DNA of 64,000 bases from assembly GCA_013396995.1 (NCBI GenBank), contig VWZP01006688.1:682001-746000 (forward strand). The letters are read 5' to 3'. A model generated the notes under the pieces. The model searched no databases. It was given only the letters and a program-made list of their open reading frames with translations, and was not told the origin of the DNA. Made by a program: the position numbers and the translations under genes. Origin of the DNA: Dicaeum eximium. Lineage: Eukaryota; Chordata; Aves; Passeriformes; Dicaeidae. This document shows positions 52,480 through 64,000 of the stretch, one piece after another; the stretch's first letter is position 1, and every line of letters starts with the position of its first letter.

Positions 52480-53720
52480 CACTACAGGAGAGATCGTCAC
52501 CGGCTCCCCCGAAACGCAGCTCCCTCCTCAGCACAGCCGCTCATTCAGCTGCAACCCAGCTTGTGCCTACCCGGAGCTGTGGCAACACTCTTTTCGCTCC
52601 CAAGATGAGGATATAAATGACCTTTCCTTACTTTTCCCACCCGAACAGACGCGGTCAGAGCATTTCCGATGTGTGCCGAAGATGCGCCGCTACACAAGCA
52701 CGCCAGCATCTTCCCAGCTGTTACCCACGGGTGCCCCATGCACTGCCTTGCTGGGAGAGGGCTCCTGACAGACAGGGATCCTCTTAAAAGCACTTTGTCC
52801 CGCCTGGGCGCCTCTCAGACTACCGCGAGCTAAGGCGAGGTGGAACCGCCCCGGCCCCGCGTTCGTAACTCCCGCTCCACAGCCGCCTCCGGCGCTCTCC
52901 CTCCATCCATCCTCCGCAGGGACGGGGACTCGTAGCGCCGAACCCGGCCGGGCCGGAGCCGTCCCCGCAGNNNNNNNNNNNNNNNNNNNNNNNNNNNNNN
53001 NNNNNNNNNNNNNNNNNNNNNNNNNNNNNNNNNNNNNNNNNNNNNNNNNNNNNNNNNNNNNNNNNNNNNNNNNNNNNNNNNNNNNNNNNNNNNNNNNNNN
53101 NNNNNNNNNNNNNNNNNNNNNNNNNNNNNNNNNNNNNNNNNNNNNNNNNNNNNNNNNNNNNNNNNNNNNNNNNNNNNNNNNNNNNNNNNNNNNNNNNNNN
53201 NNNNNNNNNNNNNNNNNNNNNNNNNNNNNNNNNNNNNNNNNNNNNNNNNNNNNNNNNNNNNNNNNNNNNNNNNNNNNNNNNNNNNNNNNNNNCGCGCCCG
53301 CCCCGCGCCGCTCCGCGCCCGGCCCCGGGGCTGCGCGGGGGGGCGGCCGGTGCCGCGCGGGGCTGCGCCTGCCAAGCCCTCGGGGTGGAGCGGCACCCGC
53401 TTCCCACAGACGTGAGATTAAAGTTGGCGCACTGCTCGCAGGGTGGATGCCGCGGCCGTCACCCGCGCGTCCCCTGCTCCTGGCACTGGAACAGCGTTTC
53501 TGAGGAGAGGCGGCGGGAAGGGGGATCCGTGGGCTGGGGACAGCTCTGTGCGTGCAGCACTTGGGCTCGGCCTGGGAATGAGCAGCAAATAGCCCGTGTA
53601 GCCATTCCCCCGCGTGGCTGCCACTCTGTACCCCGAAGTGAAGCCACCCGCTTCGAGCATCCTGACTTCACTCCCCCACACCCATAATCGCTGTGGTACG
53701 TTGATGGGAATAATCACGGA
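52480..53720 (-). promoter_or_regulatory. FGFR3: CpG island, probable FGFR3 promoter and first exon(s)
   Basis: The sequence on both sides of the N gap is very GC- and CpG-rich, in sharp contrast with the surrounding AT-rich intron. It lies upstream of the first visible coding exon in the gene's orientation. A CpG island at this place is the expected FGFR3 promoter. I infer this from position and composition; no TATA box or start site could be assigned. The edges are approximate. Confidence 0.7.
52971..53292. other. Assembly gap (322 Ns) in the CpG island
   Basis: A run of Ns flanked by about 80-90% GC sequence, typical of drop-out in GC-rich DNA. It may hide the transcription start and the signal-peptide exon. 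Confidence 0.98.
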
Positions 53721-56700
53721 CTCCACGCCACTCTGCGTGTTCTCCTCTGCCAGCTGAACTAGCTGTTTTAATAAAGTCTGACTAAATGGATCTAGTCACA
53801 TTTATAGTTGCGATTACAATGATCTAGTCACAATCATAGTTCTGGTTTGAGATGTTGTGGTAATCTCAGAGAGCCCCGACACGGCCGAGTTGCTGAAGTG
53901 ACATGCATCAGTTACTGCTGACAGCGAGCTGAGCTGCCTCATACAGAGAAGTCACAGCTCTGCTTTAATCCCACTTGACACAGCAGCTCATTCGCTGGAA
54001 ATAGACGCAGATATTATCACAGCTGAAAATGCCCTGCAGAAGGGGCCCAACAAACCCAACCTGCATAAGAGTCAAGGGGAGGGTTTTTGGGTCAGAGGAA
54101 AGCCGGGCAGAGCGGAGGTTTGGCTTGCAGCGAGGGCAAACAGCGGGGATCGCCCCTGGCCGCCGTGGAGGGCTCGGCGTTCGCGCTGTTGTCGCTGCAG
54201 CCGGGATCTCTCTTGACACCTTTATCAGGCACAGAGACTCTGACATCTCAATACTGTGGCATTGTGTGGGGAAGCATTGAGACGGGGCTGGGGCGAGGAA
54301 ATCCTACATGTCAGTGGAGACCCTCGCTAGTGACACCGTCGGTTTTAAATGACAACAATGGAGGGAAAAGCAGACATATAAATAAAATCTGCTTATTTCA
54401 CCGTCACAGAGAAGGTTTGGCAGCATGTCAAGCTGTACGATGTTTGCTCTCATAACTGCTGTGCTGGAGGTGCCAGAAAATCACTAAAAATTAAAACAAC
54501 AGCAGCGTAATTATAACACTGCACAAGGAGTTGTTGGCGTCCTTATTTTGAAGACGAAATTGCAAAGCAGAGCCAAATTCTGCTCTCAAGTAAAGCCACC
54601 AGGGTTAAATTGTAGTATTATTGTTCCTATTGCTACTAAGTGCTAGTATTGTTGCTATCACTACCCCTATTTGCCAAGAGGAGAGCAGCAAAGGAGGACC
54701 AGGAGCTTTGCGAAGTCCGCAGAAAAAAATAAAAACATCCGTGAGAATCCAGTGTGGTTTTTCACACTGTGGCTGAGTTTTAAAAGTGCCACAGTGATTG
54801 TTCCTTTCTGTCAGGTGAGGGTAAACACTCTCATGCTGCTCCTAGAGTAACAGGATGGAAACGGCAGATCTGAACCCAGGGAGTTTTAAGGTTGCTGGGA
54901 GATGTAAAGGTCTGCACCATCGACCAAGTTAGCTCAGCCCTTTAATGGTTTTGAACTGGTTTTCATTTGGAAAAAACCCAAGAGCTTATAACATTTGGAA
55001 GCCCTTTACAACAGGAAATCAAATGGGTATTGAGATAGTCCTGTATGAAGGACTTCAAGGTTTGCAGTTTTCCCTGCAGCGGGATATTTTTAGGTTTCCC
55101 ATTTATTAACCATGCAGAACCCTCATGTGGTGTTGGGGAGCACAGACCCGATTAAGTACAGATTTTCTGATGCTGCTTTGTCACAATGGTGGCCATCGTA
55201 AGAGAGCCCAGGATGTAGTGCTGTGCAGCAAAAACTGCAGTTCTGGACTGTGTCTCAGCCACTTTCTTACTATTAAAAAAAAAAAAAATCCATGTACATA
55301 GGCTAGTAAAGCCTGCACAACACAGTTGCATTTATTTCAGCACTGTTATGCCATAAGCCATATATTAGCCCCAAAGTTTTTCTTCCCCCTCAGGTTAGGA
55401 GCATGCACCCCCCTCCATGCAGAGATACTCTCTCTGCCAACATGTTTGTTCTCCTTTTACCCTTTATAAGAATTCCCTTCCCAGAAGTTTATATTTGTTT
55501 ATTCCCTTAATATCCAAAGCTGTCTGTGATGAAAATCAACCCCCTTTCAGCAGCTCAGGGATGGTGAGTGGTTGCCCTTTTCTGACTGAGTGGCTCCAAG
55601 CCTGTCACTGTCACACACCTCCATCTGCCCAAACCCCAAGAAGGGCTCAGCCACTGAGGTTGGCTGTGCTGGGACAGTTTTTGGGGAGCCTTGCAGGCCC
55701 TGGGGGCATTTGCATGGCTAAACCCCCTCCCTCCAAAGCCCTACCTTAGAGGGAAGCTGCTAATCTCTCTCTATGAAAGTGCAACCTGTTCATAGTCTCA
55801 AATTAAGTTACATGAAGGATGCTGTCAAAAAAACTGGAGCAGAATTGCTTCCAGGTGTGAATGCTTTAAGCAGCCCTTCTGCCTCTCTGTCCAGGACATG
55901 GGGACAGGAGAGACTGTCAGACACTTGTCCCAAAGCCCTTGGGACTGAGGCTCTGGAGAGGCATGAAGGGAGAGAGGCTTTACTGGTGCCAATGTCAGCC
56001 TTGATGACATTGCTGTCAGAAAGCGCGAGATCGCTTCCCTTCCCCGGCAATTCCCCTTGTGCGCTGTGCAAAGCTGTCCCCTGCACATCTGAACTGTCAC
56101 GTGTAGCATGGCAGCCAGGAGGCTCAGGCACCAGTGCTGGGCTCAACAAGGATCTTGCAAAAATTACACTGAGGACTGGTGCCCCAATACACCCAATACT
56201 CACAGGAGCTTCTTCCTTAGCCAGCAGAAAGCAATTCCTGAATCAATACTGAGTTGGAACACTGAAGTAGGTGAAACTTTAATTCAAATTTTAATATGCT
56301 GGCAAGTTTGATCAGAGTCTCGGTCACATAAGCTGCTGACTCATATCAGGTTAGGTAGACACAATAAATATCCCCAAATATTTCTTATCAAAACTGGGTC
56401 TTGTTGGCTGACTTGTGAGCCAGACTGAGTGTAGTGGCCCCACAATGCTGTAACAGGCTCTTTCTTCAGCCCAACCAAATGCTACGAGTTCACATGAAAT
56501 TGAATTGAAATATTGGTTCAGAGATCAGTATCAGTGTCCATGAGTAGAATCCCAAGCTGTTCACACTTAGCATTCAAGGGTTAAATAGCATTAGTGGCTG
56601 CCAGCACTGGGGTACATTTTCCAGAGTTCATGTCACTACCCATTTATATGAATAAGGTGCATTGGAATGGCTAAACCGCTTTTTATTAGCTAGCCAGCCC

Positions 56701-59700
56701 TTAGAACTGCAGTTCCAGGCTGGTTTATTGAATTTCAATCTCAAAAGTCATTGTTGCTAAGATTAAGGATCCCAATGATTGTCAGGGTAAACACTGCGAG
56801 CAGTCAAGCACCTTGTGAAGGATCTCTCTGTGCCTGCACCCTCTGTGAGCTGGTTGCAACACAATCTTATCCTGTTGGATTTGTTTCCCACTGAGCAGCA
56901 TGGAACAGACAAGGAATAGAGGGCTCAGCAAGGAGTCCATTGCTTTATCTGAAGTGGAATAAGAAGGAACATGTGAACTGGAGAGGCACGCTGCATCTCT
57001 TCAGCAAGACCTGCATATGGGGAGGTGCTGGCAGAGGTAAAATAATTTGTCAGCCTGGAAAGTGAAGCAGGCAATTGGAGAAACCGGGGAGTGAAAAAAA
57101 AACAAACAACAAAACCAACAAAAAACTGGAGCAAGCCTGTGGAGGGTAGGAAGCAAGGATTTAAAATCAGACCTTGCAATAATGCTGACTCAGCACAGCA
57201 GCTGTGTGTGTGTGTGTGCAGCCAGGGCACTGCACTTGTGGGTGTAGCAGAGCACCTCGCTTTGAGGGGCATTGGAAATGAAGCCACAGCCTGTTTAATC
57301 CCTTACCAGCTGTGCAGACTGGTGCCTGCAAGGAGAAATCACACATTGCCAAGATGAGCTTTTGGGGTCCAACAGCTGCCCTTGAGGTCTTTTCTCCTGG
57401 ATGTGGCCAGAGACCACCAAAGGGCACCAGCTGTCTGCTGCTGCCCACCCACCCTGACTGCTCACCTGCAGCAGGGGCTACAGAAACTCCCCTTTTCTGC
57501 AACCCTTTAGAGCTCACACACATCGGACTCTTCCCCAGGTCCTGGCCCCACTGTATTGCCTGGTGGCTCTCCTTTCTCCAGGGGTTTTCCCTGTTCTGCC
57601 CCACTCCAAGGTAAGGAAAGGGACGAGTAGTGAATGGCATGGGAACTTTCAGAACAAGCAGCCACATCCTAAAATAAATACAAATTTAGGTCTTTCATCT
57701 GTTAGGGACAACAGAATTGTGGTCAATATTAGTCATTATTGCCATGACTTTTAGGCAAGCTCTTTCTCAGTGGAAGATTGACTTACCTGGGAGGAAGCTC
57801 AAATATGAGGACAACTGAGTCATGCTCAATTCTGCTTTAATACAGACTGTATGCTCCCTCAAGCCAGTGCTGACACAGTGCTGTGTCTGACACCAGCCCC
57901 GGCACATCTAGAGCCTGATTTGTATGGCTTCTTGCAATTCCCATAGTAGTTTTATTTTTCCAAAGGGCATGGTGTAAGCTCTGCTCTGGGTGTATTCTGC
58001 TGCAGAGATAGGGTGGGTGGATCAGACATGTATCAGCATATTAAATACACAGGATGTATTACAGAATTGGGTAATTCTACAGCTTTTACTGGCCTTTGAA
58101 ATAAGAAGCAACAGACATTTGTATTCAGGATTCAGTGTGCATGTCCAGCAGCTCTGCAGAGGAAAAGCAATTGAGGGGCTTTACAAACAGAGACAATCCT
58201 GTAGGGGATCGTTAAGTGTTATTATCCCTGTGATACACTCAGTCATTCCAAAGCTCAGGAAGGCAAAATGCCTTCCTAAATATCAACTGCTGGTCTGCAG
58301 CTTGGCTTGTGGGACCATGTCCAACTCTGTCACAATAAAGTGATAACTACCTCAGGGATCTTGTGCTTTTGCAGGAATGTGATTCCCTTCACGCAGCATG
58401 CTGGATGTCCAGATCAAACACAACGAAGAAAGCAACCTGTGGTCAGGGAGGTTTGGCCTCCCTCAGCCTCAAAAGGCCCCTGCATAGTAATTGTGGCATA
58501 AATAATTTCATTCACCATTACGGGAAAAATGTTTGTGGTATGGAAAGCAGCAGTTGCGTAAGAAATTGGATAGGAGGCAGGTAGACATTGACTTTAAGAT
58601 ATTTCATGGAGCCAATTCCTTTAATCAACAAGGGAAATATTTGAATGTTAATAGAACTAACAATGAAACCAGAGTCGTGTTTTGACAAGTATTTCCAAAC
58701 ATTCCAGGAACACTTCGATGCTCTAGCAGCCTCTTTCCTAGGGAGGGAATTGATTGCTTGAGTTGTAGCACAGCTTGGAATGTTCAAACAGCCTTTCCAG
58801 AGGAGCTGGGATGCTGGTATGGGCAGGGGCAGGTGGTGGTCCGGGTGGTAAAGGGAGAGATGGGCAAATTAATGTTTTTAATAAATGAGAGTACTTTCTT
58901 CCTATACTGGACAAATATCCTGTAGGCTTCTTAGAAGAGAAGTGAACTCAATGCTGGGAACTTTTCCTCTGATAGAAATTCTCTTCCTTATTATCCTTTT
59001 ATATGAAAAAAATGCTCATGATACATTTTTCCAGAACATGGTGATGGTTCTGTCCTCTATTTCACTTTGCATGTACTTTTAACACATTGGCTCTATCTGT
59101 TCTGAAAGGAAGCCCTGACTCATTTAAAAGGTGGCCAGAAAATTGCTGGGGCACAAGTGTACCAGGCCTGCAAGGCCTGCATGGATCTGCCATGCTTTTC
59201 ACAGCTAATTTTGCTTTAGGTCAATGGATCAGATGAATCATTAATAAGCATTTGGAAACCCTGGGTGCCAGGTACCGCTGATCTTGAGCACCTTGTAAAA
59301 GATTCACCGACAGGTCAAAGGTTTTTATTTACGGAGGAGACCCAAGGCTTACCCCCAGATTTGCCATTAACTGTGTGACTCTAGAAACTCCCCACCCTCT
59401 CTGAGCATCTCCTCTCTCTGTGACACTTTGTTGCCCATGTAGGCTGAAAAACTCATATGATTCCGAGTGAAGTTAGCCAAAACCTGAATTAGGAATGTGA
59501 TGGATCTGAGCTATGGCCTGTAAGAACAATATGCCTCCTAAACCTGAGTTTTTGAACTTATATTTCTTCTAATGGTGCTTGTCTATCTCTACTGATAGTG
59601 GAGAGATTTGGGATGCTCAGCTGATGAAGGGGGGGCGTGTTTTTTACCCCTTTTTATCAGCCTCCAGCATTGTTTTCTGGTGATGGGAGGGCTTGAAGTC

Positions 59701-62349
59701 TTCCCTGTGGTGTAGAGAGAGACAGGTCTCCACTGACTCCATGGACACTGGCTGGAACTGCCGCAGGTGGGTCCAAGGCAGGAGTCCCATGGTCCTTTAA
59801 GGCTTCACTTCTCCAAACTAGAGCCTTGCTAGAAGTCAGGATATGTGGCCTTCATTTCACACAGCACCATTTCTCATTTGTGCATCATCATTAAATCCAA
59901 AGATCACAATTTCATTGCAAATCCCACTCTAAATATGTTTTCAGTACTAAGGAAAGGTAAATAGATCCTTCTGAAAGCATTTTTACAGCCTAACTCCAGT
60001 CTTCCTTAAAAAAACCCAAACAAACAGCCAGAGTAGCCGGTGGTTTTCAGTCAGTGATTTTCAATCTTTTTCATTTGCAGACATTCACATTCTTTACCAG
60101 CAGAGCTTCAGCCTCTCATATAGTTAAATTGAAGCCTACTGACAATATGCTTATTTTTCTTGTGAAGTTTTGTAGACAATTCAGAAGTCTGTGTACCCCT
60201 AAGACCTACAAACTGCAATGAAAACTGCTATCTACTTATTCTTCTGTAACTAAATAGAATGGGTTTTGCCATATATTTATGTAAGGCTGTCTGCTTTGGT
60301 CTCTATAGTGCCTGGGATCTGTGGGCTTTCTAGGTAGGTGTGACAGACATTTTCTCCAAGGCTGAAGGCAAATATTATTTAGATATTTTCAATTATTTAG
60401 TGATGTCCCAATGTGGAGTGTAACAGCAGTTGTAACTGGGAACTATTATTAATGGACAAAATCAAGTTACTCCTCTTAATCACCAGTTTCTGAACTTGTT
60501 GCAATGTGGGGGGAAAATACTTCAAATGAATCAGAATAATAGAAATAATTGCCAAAAGGCTTAATGTAGTTTACTCAAAAGTTGTTTCTTAATTGCTCAT
60601 GGTGGGCTCATGGGAGACAGCAGCAAACAGCACAGATCCTAGGAATCTCTGTAGCCCAGTGCTGGAGAAAAATCCTCATTTTCTGTGAGGAAAAATGCAC
60701 AGAGCTGGGCACTTTGGAAGCAATGACAAGGAGGTGGCTGCAGTATCCACTCCAGCTCATACAAGCCATTTGATTGTGACAGCAAATTTGTGTCCTTCCC
60801 CAGATTTTAGGCGTAGTGTTAATCATTTGCCATGGTAAGACAAAAGCATTGAATATTGCCAGGAATATATTTGCTCCTCTTTCAATTGAGAGCACAAATA
60901 AGAACTTGGTTTAAAAGGGCATATTTTCTCTGTGGCTGTTGATGCCTCAAACCATAGAAATATAAAAATATTTGTAATAGTTTGTATCTTACTACAGAGT
61001 GGAAGGGGGATAATCAGTGTCAGGCTGATTTCTCTGCAGACAGCTGTGCAGCTCCTAACAAGGGATATCTGCACATGTAAGAAGGATACCAAAATCAAAT
61101 TATCTGAACTTTGAAAATATATTCCTTTCTGCAGCTGACAGTGCTGAAGGTAACCCGGGAGCCAGAGAGAACTCTGTCTGCAAAGAAAATTAAAACCACT
61201 ATTTGCTTCCAGCCATATGACTGGCTCATGGGGTGATAAGAAAGACAAGGACACTAGAGTAAAGTTATCATTTTTTCTTGAAGGCTGTGTGAAAAAATTT
61301 CAGTCACTTCTTTGCCAAAATAGTTTTATGAATACTGGAGACGCTTGATTTTATCCACCCTGAATTCATCAAAATGTTGAAGCATGTTCTCACAGGTAGC
61401 CACAGTTAATCTGTGTAATCTTGAAATGGCTTCCAGCTTTTAGAAGTTTACATTAAGTAAAGATTATCCAATTATAGTTTTCCTTAAAGATAATAAAGAT
61501 AAGGTTGATGGAGAGACATGCTGGATGACTGAAGTATGGTGCTTTTATTTAATATGTTTTTTACAGTATGCTGTGAGAAGATTCAAAATTAAAGCACCGA
61601 TTTTGACCATGTGAGAGTGTATGACATAACACAGCAAAGAAACACAAGCACAACAAAAGATTACTATCATGGTCATCACTGCTGGTATCTCAAACACATT
61701 ATGGCACTATGGATATCATCCAGAGTTATACATTAGCTTTCAAAATGCCTCACTTCATGTTTTTACTTCAGCCAATATATTACTTGAGGCCTGACTCAGC
61801 CACTTAAAAAATAAATGTTGACTTTTCAGGAAATTGTAAGCATTACTGGAAGGTCTGAAGTCTGATAAACAGCTGGTTATGGATTATTTTGTAGGAGGAA
61901 TATTGTGTTCAGAGAAATTAAAAGAGCATTCGGGAGTTTGGTGGCAGGAAATGGACTCATATGCTAACTTTGAGTTCTCTTGGTCTCTTACTATGTGTGA
62001 AATATACTGTATTTGTTTCTACCTCACTTCAGCTTTAAAAAACATTCCTTTCATAAGCAGGCTTGGACAGATTTAAGAAAACAGGTGAATATTGGTCCTA
62101 AAAAGACTAAACATTAAGTTAATATCCATTAAGTTAATATCCATTTCAATTGTATCAGTAAGGTATTTCATTGAATGATTCGAAAAATAAATATTAGAGT
62201 AATGTGTCAAACTGGTAATAAAAACAGTTTAAAACAAATCATTGTGGCTTATCAGAATTAGCCTCCCAGCTGAAAGCCAAAGAAAAACCTACCTGCAATT
62301 GGAAACACGGGATATACTTAGGGAAAAGGTGTTTCTCCTGAGGATGCTT
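53721..62349. other. Upstream intergenic sequence
   Basis: No coding exon, RNA gene or mobile element recognised. It holds an imperfect direct repeat (53786-53843), a second smaller CpG-rich patch (about 54080-54210) and a short TG run near 57203. In mammals TACC3 lies upstream of FGFR3, but no TACC3 exon was seen here. Confidence 0.6.
53786..53843. repeat. Imperfect direct repeat upstream of the CpG island
   Basis: gatctagtcaca followed by t-rich spacer and atagtt occurs twice (about 53788-53809 and 53821-53841), 32-33 bases apart. Confidence 0.75.
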
Positions 62350-62618
62350 GTTCCAGGTGGCCAGGAAGGCCAATGGCTTCCTGGCTTTATCAGCAAGAGT
62401 GTGTCCAGCAGGACCAGGGTAGGGATTGTCCCCGTGTGCTGGGCACTGCTGAGGCCACACCTTGAGTCCTGTGTCCAGCTCTGGGCCCCTCACAACAAGA
62501 GGGACATTGAGGTGCTGAATGTGTCCAGAGGAGGACAATGGAACTGGGGAAGGGTCAGGAGCACAAATTTTATGAGGAGCAGCTGAGGAAGCTGGGGGTG
62601 TTTAGCCTTTAGAAAAGT
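62350..62618 (+). mobile_element. CR1 LINE fragment (ORF2 3' region)
   Basis: The DNA reads ggccaggaaggccaatggct, then a stretch translating to CWALLRPHLESCVQLWAPHN and RDIEVLNVSRGG, and then tatgaggagcagctgaggaa. These are the conserved C-terminal words of the avian CR1 reverse transcriptase ORF. It is a short 5'-truncated piece that breaks off soon after gtttagcct and lacks the normal 3' end. Not functional. Confidence 0.88.
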
Positions 62619-64000
62619 TTGCCGAAATGCCAGCCATATGCTCAGGTCTGAGAGTGAACAAGGAAAATTCTCCAGATCAAACAGTCTCTTGCAGCACTTT
62701 TAATGTCACAAGTGTTTGGGGTTTTTTTAGGTGAATGATGCTGGAAAACTAGAGGTCTGTGAATTCAACTGGTGTCAGCTAAATTTTCAGGGTGAAATTA
62801 ATTTTGCAAGGAGACTGTGATGCTTGTTTGGGGGAAAAAAAGAGAAAGATTTGGACTTTAGCTTCTTTCTTGTCAATGGTACTGGACGGAGGAAGACTGA
62901 AAAATGTTATTTTTCCTTTGGTTATTGTATGCAATAACCACTTGTCCTTATACTGGCTTCTTTTATTCTGTTGCACTCGGTCTTTTTCTCCGCCTTCATT
63001 TGAAATGCTTCAGCCTCGCCTGTGTGTTGGCAATGACCCACGTGAAAGGGAATAAAAATGTTGTGCCATTTTCACACCTGCAGGCTAATCTTTATTTATA
63101 CAAAGCTTCTGTGTTTTGGGGCCTGGCTGTGCTCTGACACCACAGGTCACCACTGGCAAATCCAAGTTAGAAGGTATTTGTGGGGAAAAAATGGTAGAAG
63201 GCATTGCCTGCCCCATGGCAGTGAGGAGCTCAGGGGTGTCTGAGGACTGTTCTGAGAGAGGATCTGGGGAAAGAGTTGTGGGGGATTCATGCTGAATTCT
63301 GCAGATCCTGAAGAACCAAGAGAGATCATGCATTGCTTAAGTCAAATGTGTTGCTTTTGCTCTAGTACACCTGGTGGTACTTGCCCTTTTCTATGTTTCC
63401 CTCCTTGGTCTGTATTGTAATTTTTACTTCCCAAGGGTGTTAAAACTTAAATGGAAGGCCTGAGGGATGCAGGCAAAAGTCCTGTGCAAAGGCAGTGAAA
63501 GGTAACCCTTTTCTTCCTCGAAGGTCTGAGTATGGCCTTTTCACTGGGGCAGAAAATGCAAGAGGTGAGCTCCAGGGAATTTGGGCTAGAATTGGGGCAA
63601 AGTCAGTTTTCACATCTCACCTCTCCATATGCACAGTGAGTCTAGAAATTGCCTACAGAAACTCCATTTTTAATTCCACATGAAAGACTTTGCAGATGGA
63701 GGGACTGAGCTGAGGGTGAGTTTCTCATAAATGAGAGAAAGTGCAAGAAAATGGGGAGAAGCTGAGTGGGTGGGTGGGTGGATGGAGTGAGGGTGTCTGC
63801 TCACATATTCTTCACAGGGATCTGTGCTACCTTGGCAGTGCAGCTTGCCAAGGGAATACCAGAGTTTAGCAGAAGTGTGAGGATTGTGTCCAGAGTAAAT
63901 GCAAATGTGAGGAGAAAACAGGGCAGGCCAAAACCGCTATGGTGCACAACTCCATCATGGGTGTGTGATTCTTCAGGGTCTTGCAAAGCAGCCAGCAGGT
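62619..64000. other. Intergenic sequence to the window edge
   Basis: Nothing recognised beyond a short GGGT/GGAT run near 63766-63785. Confidence 0.6.

Larger units (their letters stand above)
32068..52480 (-). other. FGFR3: FGFR3 intron 2 region
   Basis: About 20 kb upstream of exon 3. It contains two CR1 fragments, a TATCTA-type array, an ATA microsatellite, a 49-base poly(A) and single Ns at 40351 and 50690. No convincing exon was found on either strand; a signal-peptide exon was looked for without success. Confidence 0.7.

Noticed and set aside
52820..53407. Long minus-strand reading frames across the N gap
   Set aside because: They are open only because Ns and GC-rich sequence lack stops; the Arg/Gly/Ala-rich translation matches no known protein.
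53721..64000. TACC3 or another neighbouring gene expected upstream of FGFR3
   Set aside because: No recognisable exon on either strand; the only coding-like words belong to the CR1 fragment.
1..64000. CRISPR arrays, operons, phage or other bacterial systems
   Set aside because: The window is vertebrate genomic DNA with spliced exons; no such structure is present.

Overview
The window is vertebrate nuclear DNA, almost certainly from a bird. The evidence is small coding exons in long AT-rich introns, an FGFR3 protein closest to the chicken-type sequence I remember, several CR1-type retrotransposon fragments and a GC-rich CpG-island promoter region. One gene is recognised: fibroblast growth factor receptor 3 (FGFR3) on the minus strand. 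It reads from a promoter/CpG island near 53 kb down to the left edge.

Fourteen distinct coding exons can be placed to the base. I number them 3 to 16, using the human FGFR3 convention with IIIb = exon 8, IIIc = exon 9 and TM = exon 10. Their splice phases all agree. Going right to left they encode Ig domain D1 (31804-32067), the acid box (25282-25335, with a second copy at 27387-27440), D2 (19150-19319 and 14543-14666), the first half of D3 (13921-14111), the alternative D3 halves IIIb (10488-10638) and IIIc (9240-9384), the transmembrane segment (6465-6652), the juxtamembrane and glycine loop (5446-5591, 5232-5353), and the kinase domain to just after the APE motif (3928-4038, 3590-3780, 2752-2874, 1090-1160). 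The last kinase exons, the tail and the 3' UTR lie beyond position 1. The signal-peptide exon was not found; I suspect it lies in the 322-base run of Ns at 52971-53292.

The most striking feature is a ~2.0 kb near-identical direct duplication (24410-26419 and 26514-28524) on either side of a 94-N gap, which duplicates the acid-box exon. Its ends coincide exactly with the gap edges, so it looks like two overlapping contig ends that were not merged rather than a real exon duplication. From 53.7 kb to the right edge I see no gene, only a CR1 fragment and scattered low-complexity sequence. The rest is intron. I found no previously undescribed biological system; the points worth checking are the assembly error, the missing first coding exon, a tandem (NAGNAG) acceptor, and candidate regulatory motifs around the IIIb/IIIc choice.
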